From a virus, in the IMG/VR virus record IMGVR_UViG_3300009149_000011, positions 62,001 to 126,000 of that record: a stretch of DNA of 64,000 bases. The stretch is one strand, 5' to 3'. A program made the translations under genes and the position numbers. Position 1 is the stretch's first letter. Every line of letters begins with the position of its first letter. Of the stretch, positions 6,289 to 14,643 are shown piece after piece. Under the pieces are notes generated by a model. That model was not told where the DNA came from. It searched no databases and worked only from the letters and a program-made list of their open reading frames with translations.

Positions 6289-7428
6289 CTATTTTGTTTC
6301 CTTAAACTTACCATTTGTACACCTAAAAACATTTATGGTCACATAATAGTGATCCATCTCCTTCTTAAATGTTTTAAAAATATTCAGCTGATCCGCTCTA
6401 TCATCATATATGTTAATAGTTTTCACTTTTGGAAAATCCCTTAATATAACCTTTATCCTATCCACTTTGTTCTTTCCAGATACATAAAAATCGTATCCAT
6501 CCATGGTAATATCTCCGTTGTCAAGTATTGATTTAACTTGAGTGGACAGAATTTCTTTTCTATTAGTTAATAGATAAGTCTTAGATTGTTCTATAGATTT
6601 CTTCTTGTCAAACTCCGCCTTCATTTTAGGGAATATTTTGACATCAAAAGTTTCCAAGCTTTTAGGGTTTCCCCACCAATCCATGTGAGGGTAATTTTTA
6701 CCAGTTATCTTCTTGTACTCTTTTTTACCTTTACCTGGCTCTGGACAATCAGCTAAAGTTCCATCAAAATCAAAAAAATTAAGAGTAGTTATGTCTTTTT
6801 CTTTTAATTCATTCATCTCGGCGCTTGTTTCAATTCTCTCTTCACTAGTAATAATACCTTTATCTAATACAACGTACTCCCATTCTTTGAAAGCAGAGTT
6901 CCATCCCATGACCATGTCATAGCCTTTAGATTTTAGATCTTGGATCCAGTTTTCTTTACTGCCAAACTCTTCTATGATCCTTAAAGACCAGATTTGATAC
7001 TTTGCTATGTATCTGAACTGAGGAGTTTGGAATACTTTTTTAGGCTCTATTGTATATTTGAATACCTTATCACTATATTTCCTAGCGATGTCTTCCTTTG
7101 AAGTAAAATACAATCCTGCGCCAAACTTAGGCTCACGCTTATCTAACGTCTCTCCGCTTCTCCCACGGCCTTTAAACAAAGTAAGAGGCGAGTCCACGCT
7201 CACCTCTTCCTCATTCATTCCGATAGCAGTTATATCATTGTCATCAACCATCTGCTGGATTTGATTATCCTGCGGTAAGTTTGAATTTCTATTACTTTGA
7301 TCTACAGCGCGAGTGATTTTACCTGGGGCATAATTAAGGCTATTGGTAAGATCTAAGTCTATCTCCAGCTTTTTATTATTTCCAAAATATTTCTCTATCT
7401 CGTCTTTTATTATCTTCTTTAAACTCAT
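6289..7428 (-). CDS. Tagged ADP-ribosyltransferase-like / HAD phosphatase fusion
   Basis: Three parts are visible in 379 residues. Residues 1-17 (MSLKKIIKDEIEKYFGN) are the shared tag peptide. Residues ~80-200 look like an ADP-ribosyltransferase fold: LFKGRG (arginine strand), KFGAGLYFTSKEDIARKYS (STS/YFT strand and helix). Residues ~215-375 form a HAD-family domain: DFDGTL nucleophile motif, YLLTNRKE motif II, and NIYDDRADQ motif IV, close to the swiss-army-knife RNA repair HAD group. The gene ends in UAG and its ATG overlaps the stop of the CCA-enzyme gene (ATGA). A role in modifying or repairing host RNA or protein early after infection is inferred. Confidence 0.75.
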   Translation of the reverse strand: MSLKKIIKDEIEKYFGNNKKLEIDLDLTNSLNYAPGKITRAVDQSNRNSNLPQDNQIQQMVDDNDITAIGMNEEEVSVDSPLTLFKGRGRSGETLDKREPKFGAGLYFTSKEDIARKYSDKVFKYTIEPKKVFQTPQFRYIAKYQIWSLRIIEEFGSKENWIQDLKSKGYDMVMGWNSAFKEWEYVVLDKGIITSEERIETSAEMNELKEKDITTLNFFDFDGTLADCPEPGKGKKEYKKITGKNYPHMDWWGNPKSLETFDVKIFPKMKAEFDKKKSIEQSKTYLLTNRKEILSTQVKSILDNGDITMDGYDFYVSGKNKVDRIKVILRDFPKVKTINIYDDRADQLNIFKTFKKEMDHYYVTINVFRCTNGKFKETK

Positions 7429-8720
7429 CTTATATTTTCTGCGTATTCAAGAATATCTTCTTTAAAATTATTTATTTCTTCCCTATAAATAGCTTGCAAG
7501 ATTTTGGTAAACGCTTGACCCATCTTAGGTCCAGAGAAACCCGCTTCCAATAAATCATCACCTGATATCTCCAATTCTTTAAATGAGATTGGAAATTTTC
7601 CATCTCTCATTTCTTGAACTGTTTCTTTAATCTCTTTCGGTAACAATTTAGAATTAATAGAAGCTGGACTAATTTTATTCATTCTATTTACAGTCATTCT
7701 ATTACGAGCCTTATCCAAAGAATTTTGAGTTATACCAATATTGGTAGCCCCTATCTTCTTTGTATTAAACACATCTCCTTTCAATCTTGTTTTAAAAACT
7801 TCTTGCGGGTTTTCAAAGTTATCTTTCAGCATAACAAGAATAAAGTCAGCCATATCTTCAGCTGAATACATATTAGTCAAGTCTCCTTTGAAATCTTCTC
7901 CGAATATTGATTTAAATAATCCAGTAACGGCTAATAATTGCATTCCAACTTTCATGTTACCTTTGGTAACAATCTTTCCGAATTCAAGCATTACTCTCTC
8001 AGGAGTTATTTCACTTATACTATCAGCGTTCTCAACGATTGCTTTAAATGTTTTAGGCTCTATACTAAACCCAAATCTAGAAGCAAACTGAACGGCTCTA
8101 AGCATTCTTAGAGGGTCTTCTTTAAAGCTTTTAGAGCTAACCATTCTAATAATCTTATTTTTAAGATCCCCCTGACCATTGTATGGGTCCACAATATTAC
8201 CATCAGCATCTTTTGCAATAGCATTTATTGTGAAATCTCTTCTTAATAAATCATCTTCAATAGGAAGTGTGTGATCAGGTTTGATATCGAACCCTTTGTA
8301 TCCATCACCTTTTTTAATTTCAGTTCTAGGTATGGCGATATCTATATCTTCAGAGTCAGGCATTTTAAGCAACAACATAGCTACTTTACCCCCAACCTCT
8401 TGAGGCACTACTTTTCCGAAGGGGGAAAGTATACGCTCTAGATCATCTAATGATAATCCAGTAATCAACAAGTCTAAATCTTTAGAGTCCTTACCCAAAA
8501 AAGAATCTCTTACAGCCCCGCCAACAGAGTACATTTTACCTCCAGATTTGTTGACTGAATCTTTAAATGGAAGCTTGTTAATATCTAACTCTTGTTTTTG
8601 TTCTTGTATCATAACGTTATCATTTACTGGTATAACGTCACAATTGATGGTATTGTTGCCTAAATAAGAATTTATTTCATCAATTATAATTTCTTTTAAT
8701 CGATTAATAGTAAAACTCAT
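7425..8720 (-). CDS. CCA-adding enzyme / poly(A) polymerase family, tagged
   Basis: The 431-residue product is a class II tRNA nucleotidyltransferase: YSVGGAVRDSFLGKDSKDLDLL supplies the GG-x-x-R and D-x-D nucleotidyltransferase motifs (~residues 62-85), LRRDFTINAIA the RRD motif, and KEDPLRMLRAVQFASRFGF the nucleotide-recognition helix. A helical C-terminal part follows. Unlike host enzymes it begins with a ~25-residue extension containing RLKEIIIDEINSYLGN, the shared tag. It would rebuild tRNA 3' CCA ends; the tRNAs here encode no CCA. The tag suggests delivery with the virion. Confidence 0.9.
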   Translation of the reverse strand: MSFTINRLKEIIIDEINSYLGNNTINCDVIPVNDNVMIQEQKQELDINKLPFKDSVNKSGGKMYSVGGAVRDSFLGKDSKDLDLLITGLSLDDLERILSPFGKVVPQEVGGKVAMLLLKMPDSEDIDIAIPRTEIKKGDGYKGFDIKPDHTLPIEDDLLRRDFTINAIAKDADGNIVDPYNGQGDLKNKIIRMVSSKSFKEDPLRMLRAVQFASRFGFSIEPKTFKAIVENADSISEITPERVMLEFGKIVTKGNMKVGMQLLAVTGLFKSIFGEDFKGDLTNMYSAEDMADFILVMLKDNFENPQEVFKTRLKGDVFNTKKIGATNIGITQNSLDKARNRMTVNRMNKISPASINSKLLPKEIKETVQEMRDGKFPISFKELEISGDDLLEAGFSGPKMGQAFTKILQAIYREEINNFKEDILEYAENIR

Positions 8721-8721
8721 A

Positions 8722-9156
8722 CTACATATTATTTATTGGACCTGAATGCCCATTCTTATTATATAGCTTGTAAAGCTGTCTAGCTATGACTCCTTCACCT
8801 TTCTTCTGATTACCACACTCTCCTATGTAATTATCAATATCACCCTTATAAGCATGATATATAGACTCAACTCTAGCTTGAACATCTTGTACAGCTCTCA
8901 ATGAATCCTTTTTAATATTTTCAGCGTCTAGAATGTTCTCCACCCAAACCTCTTTTACTCTTTGCGTAAAAGTTCTGCTCTTAGGTTTAAACCCAAACCC
9001 TCCCATAGTCCCCACTTCGGTGTCTAGAAAGAAATCCATCCAATCACCATCACCTCTCTCTAGATATGAGTTAGGCCACATCTTTCTAGGGTCATACCCA
9101 TGTTCGTTGATGTATTTTTTAATTTCTTCTTGAATTATTTCCTGTAGACTAATCAT
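8722..9156 (-). CDS. Tagged hypothetical protein
   Basis: A 144-residue product that starts MISLQEIIQEEIKKYINEHG, one of the clearest copies of the shared tag. The rest (residues 25-144) is an unrecognised soluble domain with DWMDFFLDTEVGTMGG and a helical C-terminus. It ends in UAG one base upstream of the CCA-enzyme ATG, in the middle of the tagged-gene operon 6289-11881. Confidence 0.68.
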   Translation of the reverse strand: MISLQEIIQEEIKKYINEHGYDPRKMWPNSYLERGDGDWMDFFLDTEVGTMGGFGFKPKSRTFTQRVKEVWVENILDAENIKKDSLRAVQDVQARVESIYHAYKGDIDNYIGECGNQKKGEGVIARQLYKLYNKNGHSGPINNM

Positions 9157-9386
9157 TTATTTTTCTTATCAACAAATAACCAGTTTTGTAAAAGAGTCCC
9201 TATACTTGTCTCTTTTTTATTAAAAAAAGACATTATTATAATAAATAGAAGACCTAAAGGAGTGCATGAAACTAGCATAGTTTTCCATAAAGAGTATATT
9301 TGATTACTAGGGAACAATGCTGGAACAGTGAGGAAAACAAATTGTATTCCTGTTATGAAAATATATATAAACATTAAACTACTCAT
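9153..9386 (-). CDS. Small membrane protein
   Basis: A 77-residue product with two hydrophobic segments (about residues 5-24 and 33-51) and a short charged tail. Its stop overlaps the start of the next tagged gene by 4 nt. No family recognised; it breaks the run of tagged genes in this operon. Confidence 0.6.
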   Translation of the reverse strand: MSSLMFIYIFITGIQFVFLTVPALFPSNQIYSLWKTMLVSCTPLGLLFIIIMSFFNKKETSIGTLLQNWLFVDKKNK

Positions 9387-9398
9387 GGTTTTTTTATT

Positions 9399-10418
9399 TT
9401 ATGATGTACCTTTTATAAAGCTATGATATTTGCCAATAGCCCCTTTTAAAGTTGGAGCTGTATTATAAGCTCTATGGGTATGAGTGACGTAAGTCATCTT
9501 ACCATCTTTACCCTTACTCTTCCAAACTGCTGGAGAAGGCTTTCCTCCAGGTCCGTGATTCCAAGTTGCTTTAGCATCCATAACCTTCGCTCTTTCCTCA
9601 TCGGTCAATGGAACCTTGTTATCTTCCAACTTTTCAAACTTACTTTTTTTACCCTCATGTATATTAGGATCCGCTTTTTCTCTCGCATAAGCCTGTCTAT
9701 ACATGTTCCGCTTTTCTTCTCTCTCTTTTTCTTGATAATATTCATCTCGTCCAACAGCATCCTCTTTTGACTCTACGCTCTCTGACCCAACTTTGATTAT
9801 ATTAATGCGCTTTGTTGGAAATAGTCTCATGTAACTATCTTGTCTATGTTGAGACTCTCCTGGTCTATAAGTTGTCGCAAAAAAGGAATTATTCTTCTGG
9901 CCAGCAAAAAAAACATTCTGTTTTTTACCATCCTTAACAATAGTTATTGAATCTCCTACTTTTGATTTCTTTAATACGTGTTCAATTCTACTTCTGTTAA
10001 TTTGTTCAGATATAAAATCTTCTTTAGATAACTCTTCATAACCTTCATAATCATAACCCTTACTAACATAAACGGTTTTACCATCTGTTACTGGTCCACT
10101 ATAAAGATATTCTCCAGGGTTGGAGTCTTGATGTAAATTATCATTATCAACAACGGATGATATTACTTTGAATTTTTCACTAAAATCAGAGTATACTTCA
10201 TTATTCTCAGCGTGACCAACAGCAAACTCTAAAGACATAGTTACATAGTCTTTGTCAAGAAATTGGTTAACGTCTTCAGCAACGGCTCGGTAAATCTTAG
10301 ACTTACCAGACCCTTTTACATCACTAAACTTTTTGCCCAACTTTCTCTGATACTCTTCAAAAAACAGTTGAATCTCTTCTCGTATTATGTTATGAAGTTT
10401 ATTCACCACTATCAGCAA
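9399..10418 (-). CDS. Tagged ADP-ribosyltransferase-like protein
   Basis: The 339-residue product opens with VNKLHNIIREEIQLFFEEY, a strong tag match. Residues ~38-75 (KIYRAVAEDVNQFLDKDYVTMSLEFAVGHAEN) follow the R-strand plus V-T-x-S-x-x-x-A pattern of ADP-ribosyltransferase folds. The C-terminal ~90 residues (from KVPLTDEERAKVMDAKATWNHG) form a separate small domain with conserved Gly, Trp and His. The target is unknown. It overlaps the upstream gene by 20 nt. Confidence 0.62.
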   Translation of the reverse strand: MLIVVNKLHNIIREEIQLFFEEYQRKLGKKFSDVKGSGKSKIYRAVAEDVNQFLDKDYVTMSLEFAVGHAENNEVYSDFSEKFKVISSVVDNDNLHQDSNPGEYLYSGPVTDGKTVYVSKGYDYEGYEELSKEDFISEQINRSRIEHVLKKSKVGDSITIVKDGKKQNVFFAGQKNNSFFATTYRPGESQHRQDSYMRLFPTKRINIIKVGSESVESKEDAVGRDEYYQEKEREEKRNMYRQAYAREKADPNIHEGKKSKFEKLEDNKVPLTDEERAKVMDAKATWNHGPGGKPSPAVWKSKGKDGKMTYVTHTHRAYNTAPTLKGAIGKYHSFIKGTS

Positions 10419-11301
10419 TCAATGACTCTATAGATTCTCTATTTCTTATATCAAACCTTTTTCTTATATTAGGATCAGCTTTAAACACTATGTGATCATC
10501 TCCCATTTCTTCCCACTGACCTGTTGCTTGATTCTTTACATACCATTTATCATATGTAAAATTAACTTCTTGGTATTCAGCAGGCTCTTCCTGAGTGGCA
10601 GATGAATATGTTCCATCCACGTTACCGCTATAGTCTACTCCTATCTGAAAATAGTCGTGCTCATATTCATTTGGATCATAATCCAAAGAATATGCCTTAT
10701 AATTTTCTGGCTTCACTATACCAGCTCTAAAAGAATCTCCAGTATAAGCTTCGTATTCATCATCAATATATGCTGGCTCAGCAGCTCCCAATTCCTGTAA
10801 CTGAAGATTTACTTCATTTAACCTTTGTTCCAGCTTTCTCTTTTTCAATTCTTTGTGAAGAGTCTCGGTTACCAGTTGTTTTAATTCACTTTTTTTAACT
10901 TGTTTCATATTATTCTCCTTTAATCTATGTGTACTTAACCATTTGCTATATTGAATTTTATCTGATTGAACAAATGCTTTTATAAATTTGTCGCCATTCA
11001 CTTTAGCTTGAGTTACCCTGTGATTACCATCCCATAAAATATAAATATCTAAATCAGGATTGTATTTAACCTCAATAGGTTTTGTTATTTTTTGACCTGG
11101 TTTAAAGTCGTTATAATTTCCATCATCATCTGACCATGATCCAGGCTCTGGATCCAAACCATCAATTTTTTCAACAGGTATATTCATCAAAATCCCATGT
11201 TGCACATGGTATTTTCCTCCCATAGAAACAATTTCTCTTTGACTTAAAATTCTAGGTATAATAATTTTTTCTTCCACAATATTACCACCATTTACCTCCA
11301 C
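10399..11301 (-). CDS. ParB-like domain fused in frame to a tagged protein
   Basis: A GTG start at 11301 (or, more likely, GTG at 11277 just after the upstream stop) gives about 300 residues. Residues 15-125 resemble a ParB/sulfiredoxin fold, with YILWDGNHRVTQAKVNG carrying the DG-x-HR-like motif. At 10908 an in-frame ATG preceded by AAGGAG with a 6-nt spacer starts MKQVKKSELKQLVTETLHKE, a divergent tag, followed by an acidic 150-residue domain. The gene probably yields both the fusion and a shorter 169-residue product. Confidence 0.68.
   Translation of the reverse strand: MEVNGGNIVEEKIIIPRILSQREIVSMGGKYHVQHGILMNIPVEKIDGLDPEPGSWSDDDGNYNDFKPGQKITKPIEVKYNPDLDIYILWDGNHRVTQAKVNGDKFIKAFVQSDKIQYSKWLSTHRLKENNMKQVKKSELKQLVTETLHKELKKRKLEQRLNEVNLQLQELGAAEPAYIDDEYEAYTGDSFRAGIVKPENYKAYSLDYDPNEYEHDYFQIGVDYSGNVDGTYSSATQEEPAEYQEVNFTYDKWYVKNQATGQWEEMGDDHIVFKADPNIRKRFDIRNRESIESLIADSGE
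10906..10920 (-). promoter_or_regulatory. Internal Shine-Dalgarno and start codon
   Basis: Minus strand AAGGAG-AATAAT-ATG lies within the frame of the ParB-like gene. It is one of the best ribosome-binding sites in the window and starts a product with a tag-like N-terminus. Confidence 0.6.
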
Positions 11302-11881
11302 CAGACAACCCTAAAGACTTCGCATACCTTGGAAGTCTGCAAGACCAATATCCTGGCTTTGTTTTATCATTTTTTTGTTCACAATTATGTCTATCAGCAA
11401 AAGCTTTCTTAGCTTTTGGATCTTTAAGCTTTACCGAGAGATTACCTCCACCATCTTTAGCTCCAAAAGAAACTTTTTTAACATTTCCAGATTTAGGATC
11501 CTTCACATAAACATAAAACTTCTTACTACCACCTCTTTTAGGCTTGTTGAGACTCACTTCTTTACCTTGGTACTCAGCTTCATTGATTTGATTCACATCC
11601 TCATAAATGAAGTCAAGATATACTTGCCCTACTTTTTTAAGCCTAATAGATTCTCCAGAAAATTCTTCAACAAGAACTTGATCATTCTCATTTAAGATGA
11701 CACTGCCCTCTCCATAAAGTTTTTTAGCTTCATTCATTAATGAAAAATGTTTTTCTGATCCATATCTAAAAACATTGTCTCCAAGAGGCATGTTATTATC
11801 GATATGATATTTAAGGTCTTCACTGACCTTAATATCACTCTCCGTAAGAGAAAGCTTTACTCCTATTTCCCAGGTATTCAT
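11282..11881 (-). CDS. Conserved phage virion-associated protein (hypothetical)
   Basis: A 199-residue product with an N-terminal domain (residues 1-85), a linker INEAEYQGKEVSLNKPKRGG, and a basic C-terminal domain with KKFYVYVKDPKSGNVKKVSF and a Cys pair in HNCEQKNDKTKPGYWSCRLP. I associate this Cys/Lys-rich C-terminal domain with large marine T4-like phages, where it is usually unannotated. It heads the operon of tagged genes, with CTATTTATA only a few bases before its ATG. Confidence 0.65.
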   Translation of the reverse strand: MNTWEIGVKLSLTESDIKVSEDLKYHIDNNMPLGDNVFRYGSEKHFSLMNEAKKLYGEGSVILNENDQVLVEEFSGESIRLKKVGQVYLDFIYEDVNQINEAEYQGKEVSLNKPKRGGSKKFYVYVKDPKSGNVKKVSFGAKDGGGNLSVKLKDPKAKKAFADRHNCEQKNDKTKPGYWSCRLPRYAKSLGLSGGGKWW

Positions 11882-11884
11882 ACC

Positions 11885-11893
11885 TATAAATAG
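11885..11893 (-). promoter_or_regulatory. CTATTTATA promoter-like element
   Basis: TTCTATTTATAGGT immediately precedes the ATG of the operon-leading gene. If this is a -10/-7 element the transcript would be nearly leaderless. Confidence 0.5.
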
Positions 11894-11901
11894 AACAAAA
11901 A

Positions 11902-11929
11902 ACCCGTAGCCAATTTCTTAGCTACGGGT
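11902..11929 (-). terminator. Rho-independent terminator
   Basis: 9-bp stem ACCCGTAGC/GCTACGGGT with a 10-nt loop and a following T run on the minus strand; separates the 12-15 kb genes from the tagged operon. Confidence 0.85.
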
Positions 11930-12056
11930 CTTAAGCGTTTGTATATGGAAAGAAACGCGTATTAATCACAAGCTCTTATCAAACTTATGAATGAAGTTAA
12001 TGTATTAATAATATAAACTTTATCGCCAGAAAAGTCAACAATAAAAGTTATTTATA

Positions 12057-12155
12057 TCACTTTTTAATAAACAAAACTTTATCACACTTGTATTCTCCGT
12101 CATGAAAATGTATATGAGGCTTGCCAGTTCTATTAATAACCTGTTCCAGCTCCAT
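12057..12155 (-). CDS. Small hypothetical protein (32 aa)
   Basis: ATG at 12155 starts MELEQVINRTGKPHIHFHDG and ends in TGA. The ATG lies 6 nt after the UAG of the preceding small frame, consistent with coupled translation. His-rich middle (HIHFH) and a single Cys. Below usual gene-calling size; kept because of tight spacing and non-random composition. Confidence 0.4.
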   Translation of the reverse strand: MELEQVINRTGKPHIHFHDGEYKCDKVLFIKK

Positions 12156-12161
12156 AATTTT

Positions 12162-12251
12162 CTATTTTAACACCAATTGTATTTTTTCATCTTTTTCCTT
12201 ATCCAACTCTCTTAGCCAAGAGCTTATGACATCATGAACACAATGTCTCAT
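12162..12251 (-). CDS. Small hypothetical protein (29 aa)
   Basis: MRHCVHDVISSWLRELDKEK followed by a charged helix, ending in UAG. An upstream 15-codon frame overlaps its ATG as ATGA. Amphipathic helical composition; function unknown. Confidence 0.4.
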   Translation of the reverse strand: MRHCVHDVISSWLRELDKEKDEKIQLVLK

Positions 12252-12313
12252 ATCGTCCTCAAAATTGAATTGTATTTTTTAGCCTTTATAACCATGCGCT
12301 CACTTGTTATTTT

Positions 12314-12721
12314 CTACCCTTTTTTAGACTCTATTTCTTTACATGCATTACATTGAGTAGTGCATCCGTATTGAGGTATGTTAGGCCTATGAACTTCATA
12401 GCATTTTATCTTCTCAACCTCTTTTTCTTTTACGCGCTTGCCAGTTAACCCATATATAATATCCTTTATTCTTTCCAGAGTTATACATCCGCCATCGTAA
12501 TCATAATTATGTAACACAATTAAATCGGAAGGCACTACCGAATCTTTAGACTTCTGAGCAATGCATAACATTTCATTTGGCGTAGAAATACACCCTATAG
12601 TTAAATACCTCCCTCTAGGAAGTTGATAATTTAGAGAATTTGTAATGGTTTCGTGAGGTAACTCATGAAAGCCTATGTCAATTAAATCTTGTCTATTCAT
12701 CAATGATATGGAGCCGTGCAT
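12314..12721 (-). CDS. Hypothetical protein with C-terminal Cys motif
   Basis: A 135-residue product with a conserved-looking beta core (LPRGRYLTIGCISTPNEMLCI) and a C-terminal CTTQCNACKE cluster that could bind zinc or an iron-sulfur centre together with upstream Cys residues. It overlaps the upstream gene by 22 nt and ends in UAG. Family not recognised. Confidence 0.62.
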   Translation of the reverse strand: MHGSISLMNRQDLIDIGFHELPHETITNSLNYQLPRGRYLTIGCISTPNEMLCIAQKSKDSVVPSDLIVLHNYDYDGGCITLERIKDIIYGLTGKRVKEKEVEKIKCYEVHRPNIPQYGCTTQCNACKEIESKKG

Positions 12722-12951
12722 TCAGTCCTTATGAATGTTTGATCCTCCTTTAAAGTTTTTTCAAATTTAGCTATTACAGCTGGAGTTACACCTAGCCCTT
12801 TATAAACGCATTTCCCGTCAACAAACAAAGCTCTTCCAAATCTTGTTGCTGTATTGTAATCGATATGCCCTTGCAAGTCTTCAGAGTCAACCCCATTCAC
12901 CTTATAGTCTCCACTAGGATATAACCCTACGGTTGTGTGTATTTTACTCAT
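12700..12951 (-). CDS. Small hypothetical protein
   Basis: An 83-residue mixed alpha/beta product (MSKIHTTVGLYPSGDYKVNG). It lies 3 nt after the upstream gene and overlaps the next by 22 nt. No recognised family. Confidence 0.6.
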   Translation of the reverse strand: MSKIHTTVGLYPSGDYKVNGVDSEDLQGHIDYNTATRFGRALFVDGKCVYKGLGVTPAVIAKFEKTLKEDQTFIRTECTAPYH

Positions 12952-12954
12952 AAA

Positions 12955-13296
12955 TTATAAATTAGATAAAATTGCCATTTTTTTTACGATCCCTATTTTC
13001 TTACCAGCATCCATGATATCAAATTCACCTTTTTCATTTGGAATTAACATACCTTTGGCTTGAAGAGCTCTTACTTCAAATGCGTATTTAGGTTCATACT
13101 GAAGCATTCTCCCTTTAAACCTTATCATAAGCTCATTATAAGCTAATTCATCTGCCATTTTACTATTTTGAGTATTGATGTATTTTTTATAATAAATCAA
13201 ATTACACAAATGGCTATGATCCATCTCACAAAATTTAACCTTTATCCCGCGAGCGGTTTCAAACTCTAAACTTCTTAATTCTTCAGCTATCTCCAT
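12955..13296 (-). CDS. Hypothetical protein
   Basis: A 113-residue mainly helical product (MEIAEELRSLEFETARGIKV). A CGTTATC variant lies just upstream (13302-13308). First gene of the 12.3-13.3 kb cluster; function unknown. Confidence 0.62.
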   Translation of the reverse strand: MEIAEELRSLEFETARGIKVKFCEMDHSHLCNLIYYKKYINTQNSKMADELAYNELMIRFKGRMLQYEPKYAFEVRALQAKGMLIPNEKGEFDIMDAGKKIGIVKKMAILSNL

Positions 13297-13301
13297 AATT
13301 A

Positions 13302-13308
13302 GATAACG
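13302..13308 (-). promoter_or_regulatory. CGTTATC promoter-like element
   Basis: ATTCGTTATCTAATT directly precedes the ATG at 13296; weak variant of the CGTTATAG class. Confidence 0.3.
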
Positions 13309-13340
13309 AATAAAAACAAAAATTTGTTGCTTTTATTTCT

Positions 13341-14153
13341 TTAAATCTCATCTAAAGGATTACTCAGTCCCAAAAGCCACCTCTTGTATAACTCTGTATT
13401 TTCTTCTTTCCACGCATTGAAAGTTGTTTTATTCCTACCTCTATGCTCTGGGTATAACAACCAGCATTGAGTTGATTGCGTATATTCCTTTGAGTCAATA
13501 TCCATAATTGATAGAGATCCATCATAGGTAGCTCCAGTATCCATGGCCCAGAAGTTTTGCCATTTCTGAGGAGTGTCATATTCTCTACCAAACCCTATGG
13601 TTGGCGTATGCCCTACATATATCTCTTCCCACCTGCCGTCTGATAGCATGCCATTTTCTTTATCTTTATTATTAAAAGCGTGCTTTATCTTGTCTCTAGG
13701 CCATAGGAAATGATAATCGTCAGCAAGATCTAATTTTATAGCTACATGAGGAGGCCCAGCATGAGCAAAGAATTTAGTGTTGTCATCAATTATATGATAA
13801 AGTTTGCCCTCTTCTAGGAATTTTAAATATTTAGGATCTATATCCTCTGGATTCTTACCTAATGATTTAAGAGTAGCCTCCCCACCTTGTTCAAACCATG
13901 CCCCATAAGGGCCTTGTTTCATTTCTTTTTTATAAAACTGAAGACTCCACTCATCGTGATTACCTCTAAGGTTGGTAAATTTTTTAATCTTAAGCAATTC
14001 ATCAATACACTCTTTCACCTCTGGTTAACCATCGCACACGTCCCCTAGCCCAATTAGCTCATCATTATCATAATCAAAACCAACTTTATTAAGAACTTGT
14101 ATTAAAGCTTTATAAGCTCCATGAATGTCTCCTATAACGTATCTTTTAGCCAT
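13341..14153 (-). pseudogene. Serine/threonine protein phosphatase with in-frame TAA
   Basis: From ATG 14153 the frame encodes MAKRYVIGDIHGAYKALIQ and GDVCDG, the first two metal-binding motifs of the PPP phosphatase family, then a TAA at 14025-14027. The same frame resumes with PEVKECIDELLKI, LRGNHDEW (third motif), AHAGPPH and VGHTPT. Family members usually have Trp at the stop position (DG-W-P). The ATG overlaps the upstream gene by 8 nt, supporting the full-length start. A GTG at 14018 could restart translation, but that product would lack the first two metal sites. Nonsense lesion or unusual readthrough. Confidence 0.75.
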
Positions 14154-14583
14154 TTTTACCAAAATAATTATTAGCCTTTTGTTTTAATTCTGTAATTTTA
14201 TTGTTAAAAGTATCATCAAGAACTTTTTCCCTAAGATTCAAATATTTTAAAACTATTTCTGAAATATCAATCTTACCTATCTCAATGGATGGTTTTGAAT
14301 TTTGTTTGAATGCATCATGGCCAGAAGGCACAAAGCTGGTCTCACCCCCTAAGTAAACTGTGACATGAAAAAATTTTTTAGAAACTTCTTCAAAAGGCAT
14401 GTCTTCCTTTACTATAAACTGCTTATCATTGCTAATAAAAAAAGCATACAAACCCTTATCAAGCCTTAATTGTACCATACCTTGATATGTGTATACAGAT
14501 ACTTTACCCGTATACAAATCGGTATCATCCACTACAGTTTCTACAGCGTTAACGAGATCTTGTTTTATTTTTTCTAAATCCAT
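14146..14583 (-). CDS. Hypothetical protein
   Basis: A 145-residue alpha/beta product (MDLEKIKQDLVNAVETVVDD) with a central beta-sheet (VYTYQGMVQLRLDKGLYAFF). It overlaps the phosphatase start by 8 nt, so the two are probably co-translated. No family recognised. Confidence 0.62.
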   Translation of the reverse strand: MDLEKIKQDLVNAVETVVDDTDLYTGKVSVYTYQGMVQLRLDKGLYAFFISNDKQFIVKEDMPFEEVSKKFFHVTVYLGGETSFVPSGHDAFKQNSKPSIEIGKIDISEIVLKYLNLREKVLDDTFNNKITELKQKANNYFGKNG

Positions 14584-14615
14584 AAATCAATTTAAACAAA
14601 AAAGTGTATAAAAAC

Positions 14616-14643
14616 AAAAAGAGAGCTTAAAGCTCTCTTTTTT
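14616..14643 (-). terminator. Terminator overlapping a stop codon
   Basis: AAAGAGAGCT/AGCTCTCTTT hairpin with flanking A/T runs. It contains the TAA of the 14627-14926 gene. Confidence 0.75.

Noticed and set aside
12262-12310. 15-codon ORF MVIKAKKYNSILRTI upstream of the 29-aa ORF
   Set aside because: It overlaps the next ATG (ATGA) but is too short and has no other support.
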